Shown here: one piece after another, positions 45,201 to 54,900 of the stretch | Numbering within the stretch: position 1 is the stretch's first letter | How the letters are laid out: each line of letters opens with the position of its first letter | NCBI RefSeq assembly: GCF_014651615.1 | Contig: NZ_BMXF01000002.1 | Location: 799,629 to 863,628 of the forward strand | Length of the DNA stretch: 64,000 nucleotides | From: Persicitalea jodogahamensis | GTDB lineage: Bacteria > Bacteroidota > Bacteroidia > Cytophagales > Spirosomataceae | Reading direction: 5' to 3' | The notes under the pieces: generated by a model | What the model saw: only the letters and a program-made list of their open reading frames with translations | Databases searched by the model: none | What the model was told of the DNA's origin: nothing | Made by a program: the position numbers and the translations under genes

Positions 45201-45480
45201 CAACTTCCAAATCATTGGCTTTACCGATATTGGCACAGCCTGGACAGGGAAGGGACCATTTAGTCAGGAAAATAGTCTGAACACGGAAATCATCGGTAGT
45301 GGATCGGATCCATTCCGGGCCACAGTTACAAACTTCCGGAATCCCTACCTCATGGGATACGGTGTCGGTGCCCGCACCATGCTTTTCGGATTTTATGTGA
45401 AGTTCGATTACGCATGGGGAGTTGACAATGGGGTCACGAATAAGGCAATCCCGTATATCACCTTAGGCTACGATTTTTAA
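42262..45480 (+). CDS. TolB-like outer-membrane protein with degenerate peptidase-MA domain and beta-barrel
   Basis: A 1072-residue exported protein. The ATG at 42262 gives a signal peptide (MKIFLRLNPRHLLALF..., cleavage near AQA-Q). Residues 40-300 resemble peptidase-MA-like domains, but the expected HExxH site is replaced by MEISR (147-151), so peptidase activity is unlikely. About residues 310-600 form TolB/PD40-type propeller repeats (AMDVSDDGTMLAVSADKGG, VVFTSNRPTDS). After a linker, the final 400 residues are a surface-antigen-like beta-barrel ending ITLGYDF. The overall layout recurs in Bacteroidota as a translocation or TolB-like protein; function is unproven. A terminator follows. 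Confidence 0.82.
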   Translation: MKIFLRLNPRHLLALFAVLWAALPAQAQRYPSQEKFGKNRIQYRTFDWKIFRTSNFEVYHYQGGTNMAKLTAQFAETEFDRITEILGYTPYNRIKIFLYNSPGELMQSNMGLATFGDLDDQELDLAQSRVEIAFTGDQISFRKKLVMEISRLFVYDMLYGGNLKDALQSSLLLTLPDWFMSGIAAYIAEGWTPELSDYMRDVTLKRPIKKPALLYGKDATLIGQSIWNYIAERYGKDNISNILNLTRIIRTEQTSITSTLGVPSYSRFLREWQAFYSSTTEQASKGYTEPSPTWRYRLHEFNEIGNSSSIKLSPDKKWIAVSEMHKSRYKVTVFNLETGRDMVVRQGGIQIGNAQQNSMLPLIAWTKFNTLAMVVEENNRHNLFIFDKLDTKRPVIRIKRNIRGLDQIVAMDVSDDGTMLAVSADKGGKNDLYLVSVSRASVIPLTNDLFDDLSPQFVTGSSRRVVFTSNRPTDSLGTDQGNYKNLNATVSLFEHDGSPRAETVTRLVDSLGLSLAAVRANEEDVFFLSDYKGIKNLFKYNRQSGAISQLTNYLFSLLSADITLQGSGGIVYSRLENGMYSMAYIDRLNPDVSLDAPVLSREGRPKSQPSAVSGANPANSKADTLAPTAEPQKIALRPGEVDTDDYQFDEDVLKTFEFRQKRGNLANNIPIPIPRSRKRENIAIKGPYDYRGLFIANDASSDWRVDPIRGFGYAQSISMNDLLENHVIKAGFFISTTFRNSNLFAEYTNNTHRIDFGLRVDRQSLYVDYNRATQKYRFNQIKATVSYPFSSFVRVSVSPTFTTTRLVDVGILSEPDRSTQYAGAISEFVLDNTETNGMNMVQGTRFKVRYENQLGVGQAFQNFYRLSIDLRRYQKIHRDLILAGRLAFSRSGGRAPKQSIMGGMENWILNKKDNAANNNPLTFGEGVDNRDIFFSEFATNLRGFNLNRLSGTNYVLANLELRVPLIKYLYRGPITSNFLRNFQIIGFTDIGTAWTGKGPFSQENSLNTEIIGSGSDPFRATVTNFRNPYLMGYGVGARTMLFGFYVKFDYAWGVDNGVTNKAIPYITLGYDF

Positions 45481-45502
45481 TACGACCTGCACCAAGTACC
45501 CA

Positions 45503-45537
45503 AAGGGGCTGGAATCATCTGATTCCAGCCCCTTTTT
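45503..45537 (+). terminator. Intrinsic terminator
   Basis: AAGGGGCTGGAATCA pairs with TGATTCCAGCCCCTT around a 3- to 4-base loop, followed by a T run. It lies 22 bp after the stop of the TolB-like gene. Confidence 0.9.
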
Positions 45538-45540
45538 TGT

Positions 45541-45903
45541 TTTGTCAGGCTCTTGTAAACAGTTGGCCGACGCAGTTTTGGGGTGAGGGAGGGTGGAAGA
45601 TTGACCAAGAGACTATTTTTTTGGCACCTTTTTAGCTTAAGCTTCTTCATCAGCATGAGAGGTACTCTTCGGGCATTTTAAGCCATTTCAGTACCATTTC
45701 GATACAAATCAAATTGTCTTCTGGTGAAAGGCAAACGGCCTGACAAGTAGGATGATACCTATTAATGCCAAGAGAATTGGCCCAACGGTCAATTTGGCAT
45801 AGTTTGTGTTGCTAAGGGAATGTGTCAAAACCTTTACAGGTATGGATACTGCGGCAGCTGATCAAAAAAATTATTATCAATAATCATTTTAATACCAAAA
45901 CGC
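45541..45903. other. 363-bp gap upstream of the giant adhesin gene
   Basis: No ORF or RNA gene is visible. It contains three elements worth noting: GGTACT at 45661-45666, AGTACC at 45690-45695 and the promoter-like pair at 45777-45806. The last 60 bp before the start codon are AT-rich (ATAATCATTTTAATACC), typical of Bacteroidota leaders. Confidence 0.5.
45777..45806 (+). promoter_or_regulatory. Candidate promoter of the adhesin cassette
   Basis: TTG at 45777-45779 and ATAGTTTG at 45799-45806 are separated by 19 bases. This fits the Bacteroidota -33/-7 layout, with one mismatch to TAnnTTTG. The 5' UTR would be about 90 nt. Confidence 0.35.
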
Positions 45904-48900
45904 ATGAAAGGTATTTTACGCTCAGGTGAGAAAGCAAGTACTGCCATAGATAAGTCAGCAAAATTATTTGTGAGCAAGTCTGCCCTTTTGGTTATCACCT
46001 GCCTAACAAATACATTTGTTAGGTTTGATGATACTCTTCGCCCTGCCCGTCTGGCCGCGAAAGTACTTCTCGGTTTGTTTCAGGGTGCTCTATTAAAGTT
46101 GCATATTTCATTTATTATGCAACCGGGCAAAACGCTCATGAGCGAGGAAAGCCCGCCTGGTATTGAGAGTTCAGATCACGCACCGGAGAAAAGCTACACA
46201 GGTATTACCAATGAAACACATATGAACCATCCACTTCTACCAGAAAAATTAACGCAACTTATCGGGATGACAATCGCGACATTCGTGTCAGCGATTTCCT
46301 CTTTTTTCAGCAGGGCGTCACTTGGGCACAAGAATCTTTCTGTTACCGCTCGCCCCGCTTTGCTTCGGCAGGTGGCTGAAAAGGCGTTCGACGGGAAGCT
46401 TCGCGCAAGGACTGTTGCCTTTGTAGCATTGTTTTTTCTATCGCTCGGTACTACCTGGGCTCAGGTCGATTTAAGCCTTTCCAAAAACATCGATAAATCC
46501 AAGCCGGCAATCGGCGATGTGGTTACCTATACCATTACGGTGAAGAACTCCGGAATACTGGAAGCCACCGGCGTGATGATAAAAGACAGCCTGCCACTCG
46601 GCGGCGTTTCGTACTTGAGCAGTACGCTTGTCCGCGGCGGAACCAGCTACACGTCGGCTACGGGTATGTGGAATGTAGGGACCGTTGCCCCCGGTGATTC
46701 GGCGATCCTTACCATCTCAGCTACCGTTTTGGCCCAGGGGGTTTTCTTCAATGTGGCCGAAGTGTTTTCCATGAATGAAGACGATATGGATTCCTGGCCA
46801 AACGATGGTGCGCTTGATCAGGATGATTTGGCTTCCACTTGCTTCTCGGTACCCATTGATTATTACGCGGGCGATGAGTTCGACGTTTCCGTGCCTTCAG
46901 GCTACAAGGGCGTCGTCTGGTCGTACAACGGGATCGCGATAACGGATTCCGTCATGGTGGACGGAAAAGTTCGGGCAAGGGTAAACCCTGATTCTACCTT
47001 AACCATAATGGGGCCGGGTTCTTACACCTTTATATCTACGGTAGGTGTTTCTTGCCCTGCTACGGGTTGCTGCGCCATCGAGATCGTGGACGGGCCTATA
47101 TTTGATTTGGCTCTGAGGAAAAACCTGGCCCCCGGTCAGGCTTCGCTGGTTATGCCGGGCGATATCGTAAACTTCCGGCTTTACATTAAAAACGAAGGAA
47201 ATACCCCCGCTACGCAAATTGCGCTGACGGACTCACTTCCGGCGGGCCTGAGCATCGCGCCGGGCGAAACCGCCTGGACCGCCAATGGCTCAGGAAACAT
47301 TCTGACTTTGAATACGCCAATCCCGGGGCCACTTGCACCGGGTGATTCCGTTTTTGTCGACGTGTCAGTACAAGTTTCCGGTAGCTTCACGGGAAGCAGC
47401 CTGACCAACTACGCCCAAATTCAGGATGCCAAAAATGGCGAAGGAAATGATGTGACCGATCAGGATTCGACGCCGGGCAACGGCTTCAACAATGGTGAAG
47501 ATGACGCAGACGATGAGCCGATCAACGTTTCGCCAACGCCTTACGGTTCAATCGGGGACCTTGTCTTCTATGACTCCAACAACAATGGCGTGCAGGACGG
47601 TGGTGAGCCGGGCATCAATGGTGTGAAAGTCGTGCTTCAGGACCAGAACATGGTAGCCATCGACAGCATGATTACCGCGGGTGGTGGTCAGTACCTGTTC
47701 GACTCCCTTGCCAGTGGGCAGTACTTCGTAAAGTTCTTCGCACCGGGCGACAGCGTATTCGTTTCGCCCAACCAGGGCGGCGATCCCACTAAGGACAGCA
47801 ACGCGGGCGAGAGCGGAACCCCGGGCAAAACCAACGTGATTACCATCGATACGACTAAACCTTCTAACGATACGTTGAGGAACAACCCGAATATCGATGC
47901 GGGTATCTACCGTGCGCCGATATTCGACCTGACTCTAAGGAAGACCCTGGCCTCTAATCAGCCCACCACGGTTCTGCCTGGTGACACAGTGACTTTCTCG
48001 ATTACTGTGAAAAATGAGGGCGAGATTGCTGCAACTCAGATCGCACTTAGCGATTCGCTCCCGGCAGGTCTGACGTCAATTGACGCCGGCTGGCCACAGG
48101 TAGGTGCCATTGCCACCCGTACCGAGCTCATTCCAGGTCCATTGGCGCCGGGTGACTCAATCACGGTCGATATAGAAACAAAGGTGGAAACTACCTTTAC
48201 AAGCGGCATCCTACTCAACTACGCACAGATTAAAGATGCTAAGGATCAGAACGGCAACCCCGTGATCGATAAAGACTCGACTCCGGGCAACGGTTCGAAC
48301 AATGGTGAAGACGATGCGGCTTCGGCCTCAGTCAATGTTTCACTGACGCCTTACGGCTCAATCGGTGATTTCGTTTTCTTTGATACCAATAATAATGGTG
48401 TGCAGGATGACGGTGAGCCTGGAATCAACGGTGTGAAAGTGCAATTGCAGGACGAAAACATGGTTGCCATTGACAGTATGATTACTGCCAACGGTGGAAA
48501 GTACCTGTTCGATAGTCTGCCAACCGGAACCTATTTTGTGAAGTTCTTCGCACTAAGCGGACAAACCTTCATCACGCCGAACGTGGGCGGTGACCCTGCC
48601 AAGGACAGCAATGCAGGCGAAAGTGGCACACCCGGTAAAACCAATGGCATTACCATTAACACCAGCCTTCCCGTAAACGACATTGGTCGCAACAACCTGA
48701 CGATTGATGCAGGATTCAATAAAATCATTACGCCTTACGGCTCGATTGGTGACTTCGTATGGCTGGACACGAACAACAACGGTGTTCAGGATGCTAACGA
48801 ACTAACCGGAGTCGATGGTCTGACGGTTGAGCTGCAAGACTCGGCCATGATCCCGATCAAAACTACCGTCACGAAGAATGGTGGCAAGTACCTGTTCGAC

Positions 48901-51900
48901 TCATTGGCAAGCGGTACTTATTTCGTACGGTTCATCGCCGGACCAAACCAGACACTCGTGCAGCCGAAGCAAGGCAGCGACCCTACCAAGGATAGCGATG
49001 CCGGCGCGAGTGGCGTACCTGGCAAGACCAAGGCGATCACTATTGACACTACCAAACCAATCGACGATACGCTCCGCAACAACCCGAATATTGATGCGGG
49101 TATAGCTCCACAGTGTCCCACGATTACTTTGACAGTATCACCCGACCAGGAAATCTGCGTGGGTGAGGCAGTGGTGCTGGGTGCGACGTCCAATGTGCAG
49201 GTTGTGACGATCAAGTGGTACTACGCCGCTGTTGGCGGGACAGCTTTCGCCACGACCACGAGCGGACTGGATCTGAATCTCAGTCCAACGTCAACAACTA
49301 CCTATTATTTGCAGGCCATGACGGATCAGGGCTGTATGAGCGACCGCACTCCGATTACCGTAGTTGTGAATGCCAAGCCCGCCACGCCGACCTGCATAAG
49401 TAATATCACGAATATCTGCCCAGATTCTACGGTGGATCTGACGGCCATCACTATCTCGCCAATCTCGATTGTAGGTGGTGTGTTCGAATGGCGCGTCGGC
49501 CCGTCAACTACCTCAGCGTTGGTGACCGACCCAACCAAAGTGAAAGGCGGCAAGTATTACCTCTTCGAAAAATCTCCTGCCGGATGCTACAGCAATCCTG
49601 CGGTTATTGTAGTGAACATTGTTTCTTGTGATTGTCAGTTGGTGTACAACGTAAATGCGGGGGCAGATCAGGAAGTATGCGCCGGATCGTCTGTATCGGT
49701 AACTGCCACGCTGACCGGATCGGCCGCAGGCATCACCTGGACGACCACCGGAACGGGAACATTCGCCAGCGCCAACAGCCTGACGACTACTTACACCCCA
49801 TCGGCCGCTGATATTGCGGATGGCAGCGTGGTACTTTCAGCCACTACTGATGATCCCGACGGCAACGGAACCTGCGTACCTAAAATGGATGCGCTTTCGG
49901 TTGTCATCAACCCAATGCCTGCTCCTGCTTTCGGTGTAGCGTGTGACGATACCCTGGTATGTCTGGGCAAGAGCACGAAACTCATCGGCTTCGCACCGGG
50001 TGCTACCATCAAGTGGTACCTGGCCGAACAGGGTGGTACGGCCATCGGGTCGACGCCAAGCGGCGGCAAACTGGTAGTGACGCCTTCGGCCACGACTACT
50101 TATTACGCCGAGACGGTCAGTGACAAAGGTTGCGTAAGTGCCGAGCGCACTCCGGTGACGGTAGTGGTGAAGCCTTGCTTCTCTGACCTGGCCGTTGTCA
50201 AGACAATACTGACTCCCGGCCCTTATACGCCGGGTCAGGAAATCAACTACTCGGTGACGGTACAGAATCTGGGAATCGGAAACGCCAAAAGTGTGACGGT
50301 GAAAGATATCTTCCCAAGCTCACTCGCTTACGTTTCATCGGCTCCGGTTGGTGAATACAATAGCGGCTCTGGAATCTGGACAATCGGTGATCTGACGAAC
50401 GGCTCCAATCGTGTCCTGATCATGACCGCCAAGATCAAGGATTCAGCAGCGGGCAGCATCACCAACACCGCCATTGTCCGCAGCGCGGATAATGACCCTG
50501 GCAAAACGACCAATGATACGTCCAGCGTGACCATCAAGGTAGATAATATAGCCGACCTGATGTTGGCCAAAAAGGCATCGAAAGTGAATCCGGTAACGGG
50601 TGAGACCATTACCTACACGCTTGAAGTAACAAACGATGGTCCGCAGAAAGCCACGAATGTGGAAGTGACGGATCAGCTCCCCGCCGGACTTGAGTTCGTA
50701 TCAAGCACGGATTTCTCCAAGACGGGTAACATTCTGAAAGGAATCGTCGCCAGCATCGGTGTGGGTGAAACCAAATCACTGACTTTCGAAGCCAAGGTGA
50801 CGGGTGCCGGAGCGATCAAAAACGTCGCCCAGATCAGCAAGTCCGATCAGAAAGATCCTGACTCTACCCCGGGCGACGGATACACGAACGGTCAGGATGA
50901 TGAAGCTTCTGTGACGGTTAACGTCGGTTGCCCGACCATTGAGCCGCCGATCATTGCCTGCGCCGAAACGAATGTGTGCGTTGGTACTTCTATCAAGCTG
51001 ACCTCGGTCGGTTGTAAGAACGGTACTGTGAAGTGGTCGAACGGTATGACAGGCGCTTCCATTATGGCAACGGTCAACGAAACAACGACCTTCACGGCCG
51101 TCTGTGAAGTGGGTGAGTGCCAAAGTGCGCCTTCCAATCCGATCACGATCAAAGTTGCTGCACCTGTTAAGCCAGTATTGGCCAGCAACGTAAGCGAAGT
51201 TTGCATCGGTGGAAGCGCTACTCTGACTGCCTCGAATTGCAACGGTGTAGTGGTATGGTCAACAGGTGCTACCGGCTCGCCATTAGTGGTGACGCCTACC
51301 GAAACGACGACCTACACGGCTTACTGCAAGAAAAGTGAGTGTGTGAGCGAAAGTGCTTCTATCACGATCAAGATTGGCCAGCCTGGTCCTCCACCGGTTA
51401 TTACTTGTGGCAAGATGGAAATCTGCCCTGGCGAGAGTGTGACGCTAACGGCTTATGAGTGCGCAGGCACGGTGAAGTGGTCCAATGGTACCACGGGAAC
51501 CTCCATCACGGTTAGCCCTGCTGCCACCACTACCTATTCTGCCAAGTGCGTAACAGGTACTTGCGAAAGCGAGGAGTCTGAGAAGCACACGATCAAAGTA
51601 ACTACCCCACAGGCTCCGGTGATTGCATCCAGCAATCTGACGATCTGCCCTGGCGGGACTGCCACGCTGACCGCTACTGGCTGCGATGGTACTGTGAAAT
51701 GGTCGAATGGCCAGACGGGCAGTTCAATTGTAGTTACGCTGAATGCTACCAAGAGCTTTACGGCAACCTGCAAGACCGACGCCTGCGAAAGCAGCGAGTC
51801 GAACATGGTAACTATTAAAGTGGCTGCGCCAACTGCGCCAATCATTGCCAGCGACAAAACAGTAGTCTGCGCGGGTGACAGCGTCACGCTGACCGCTACG

Positions 51901-54900
51901 GGCTGCACAGCCACTACAACGTGGTCGAATGGTATGGCCGGCGCCAGTATCAAAGTGGCTCCGACAGCGACGACAGTGTACAGCGCAGTCTGTAAGGTGG
52001 ATGATTGTGCCAGTGATGCGTCTAACAAGGTTACGATCAATGTAAACACGGCGGGTACGCCTCCGGTCATTGCGGCCAGTAAGCCGGACATATGCGCTGG
52101 TGAGGAAGTAACGCTTACCGCGACGGGATGCACTGGCGTGGTGAAATGGTCAAACGGCACGGAGGGCGCTTCTATCAAGGTAAACCCGACGACGACGACC
52201 AGCTACACGGCGATCTGTAAGATCACAGCTGCGACTTGCGCCAGCGGCCCATCGAATACGGTGACCATCAAGGTGGGCACCCCGGTTGCTCCGGTGCTCA
52301 CGGCCAGTAAGCTGACCATCTGCCAGGGCGAGGAAGTGACATTGACCGCGACGGGTTGCACGGGTACGGTGAAGTGGGATAACGGTATGACGGGCGCGAG
52401 CATTAAAGTGTCGCCGACCGCGGCCACGACCTATGGCGCTACCTGCGATAAGGGAGTTTGTGTAAGTGAGAAAGCGACGATCAAGATCGACGTAACTACA
52501 ACACCTCCGCCAACCGTGATCTGCTCGACGGATAGCATTTGTAAGGGTGAGAGCGTAACGCTCATTATCCAGGGTTGCGAAGGCACCGCCAAGTGGTCGA
52601 CAGGCCAGACCGGCGAAGCCATCGTGGTAAGCCCGATGGTTACGACTTCTTACACTGCCTCTTGTGTAGTGAATGGCTGCGAAAGCGCCAGCTCTATTCA
52701 GTACAAGATCAACGTGGTTGAGCCAGTGAAACCTGTTCTGACGGCTTCCAAGAACCCGATTGCTCCCGGCGAGTCAACGACCATTACTGCAACTGGGTGC
52801 AATGGTTCACTCGAATGGTCGAATGGCAGTGCGGAATCAAGCATTACGGTATCTCCGGCAGTCACAACTACCTACTCGGTCATATGCCTGGTGAAAGAAT
52901 GCGCCAGCGATACGGCCAAACTCACGATTGAGGTCAAGGATTGTAAAGTTGAGGCACCTGTCATCTCGGCTAGCTCTCCGACGGTCTGCGTGGGCAGCAA
53001 TGTAACACTGACTGCCACGGGATGTGCCAACACGGTAGTATGGTCGAATGGCCAGACAGGTCCTAGCATCACTGTTGCACTGAGCACGACGACTACCTTC
53101 ACCGCCACCTGCAAACTGGATGAAGAATGCATGAGCCTTGTTTCCAATGCTGTGACTGTAAGCGTGACCAGACTGGAAGCTCCGACGCTGACCGTAAGCT
53201 CAAACCGGATTTGTGCGGGTGACAGCGTCAAACTGACCGCCATCGGTTGCCAGGGTGAAGTAATGTGGTCGAATGGTGCCACGGGTGCCAGCATCTATGT
53301 GAAGCCGACCGCCACCACTTCGTACTCGGCAACCTGTAAGCTGGGTACCTGTGAGAGCAGCCCATCGGCTTCGGCTACGATTTCGGTCGGCAAGCCAGGC
53401 ACGCCGACGATATCGGCCTCAACCAACAGTATCTGCTTCGGCACCCCGGTGACGCTGACCGCCAGCGGATGCAGCGAGGGGTATGTGATCTGGTCGAATG
53501 GCCTGGTTGGCAACTCCATTACCATTTCACCAGCCGCCACAACGACCTTCACCGCGCAGTGCTGCACCTCGACATTCTGTAAGAGTGATCCATCGACGCC
53601 GGTGACTGTGACGGTGGGACAAAAGGTCGTCAAGCCGTTGACCCAAAACCTGACCAATGTGTGTCCGTTCAACACGGTGGACCTGACGACCGGGGTGACC
53701 AGCTCACCGAAGAGCGCAGGAGGCGTGTTTGTCTATCGCACGGGTAGCTCGCCGGAGTCTGCCGCAGTGGCCGACCCAGCCAAAGTGGGTGCCGGAACGT
53801 ACTACGTATTTGAGAAAGCGACGACCGGCTGCTTCAGTGGCGCTTCGGTAATCATCGTGACGATCACTAATTGCGATAATACGACGCCTTGCGAAACCAA
53901 CCCTGCCACGGCGGATGCCGGAGCGGACGCCACAATTTGCGCCGCTACTACGTATAAACTGGCCGGATCGATTGGGGGAGCAGCAGCGAGTGGAATGTGG
54001 ACGACCAGCGGAACGGGTACTTTCGACAACCCCGGTTTGCTAACGGCTACCTACACGCCTTCTTTGGCTGATTTGCAAAGCGGCGAAGTAACGCTGACTT
54101 TGACAACAAACGACCCCGATGGCCCGAACGGGAATTGTGTGGCTGCTTCTGACCAAGTGAAGCTTACGCTGGAATCAATCAAGATTCAGCCTGGTATCGC
54201 CATCAATGGTGTAGCCAAGACCGACACCATGGCCACTACCCTGAGCATTTGTGCGGGCGACTCGGTGACGATCACCGCCACAGACGTCTTGGATTCCGGA
54301 GCCTATACTTATAAGTTGAATGGAGGGGCTGCTTCGGCCAACAATACCTTTGTGGTAAAGTCGAGCGGTACCTACTCTGTGACACTGATGAATGAAGCAG
54401 GTTGCTCTTCCATGGCCTCAGCCAGAGTAATCGTGAACGTGACCGCTCCAATGATGACGCCAGTCGTTTCCAACAAGCGGAATACCTGCCCATCCACTAC
54501 CGTGGATTTGACGACAGCCGTCATGGGACAGCCATCCAATGGAAACAGCTATATCTACCGGATCGGCACTTCGCCAACCTCTGACGTAGTCGCCTCGCCT
54601 ACCATGGTGGGCGCCGGAACCTACTATGTGTTCGAGAAATCTGCCGAAGGTTGTTTCAGCACTCCTTCGAAAGTGGAAGTAGGCATTATCGACTGCTCTA
54701 TCGATACGGACTCTACCGATCTTGAAATTATCAAGACAGTGGACAAATTGACCGTAGCCAAAGGCGGCGAAGCGACCTACTCGATCAAGATTAAGAATAA
54801 TGGGCCGATTGACGCCACCAATATCACGGTAATCGACATCCTGCCCGAAGGCCTGAAGTATATAGCTGGCGCGGGTTACGACATCGATGGCAACGTGATC

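Noticed and set aside
50926-53635. Regularly spaced repeats considered as a CRISPR array
   Set aside because: The period is about 225 bp, the repeats are in frame and encode Ig-like modules, and there are no short identical repeats with unique spacers.
51534-53675. Series of long minus-strand ORFs across the adhesin repeats
   Set aside because: They mirror the repeat units (each shows the same VTLSP/VSVTLSP-like pattern) and are shadows of the tandem Ig-like array.
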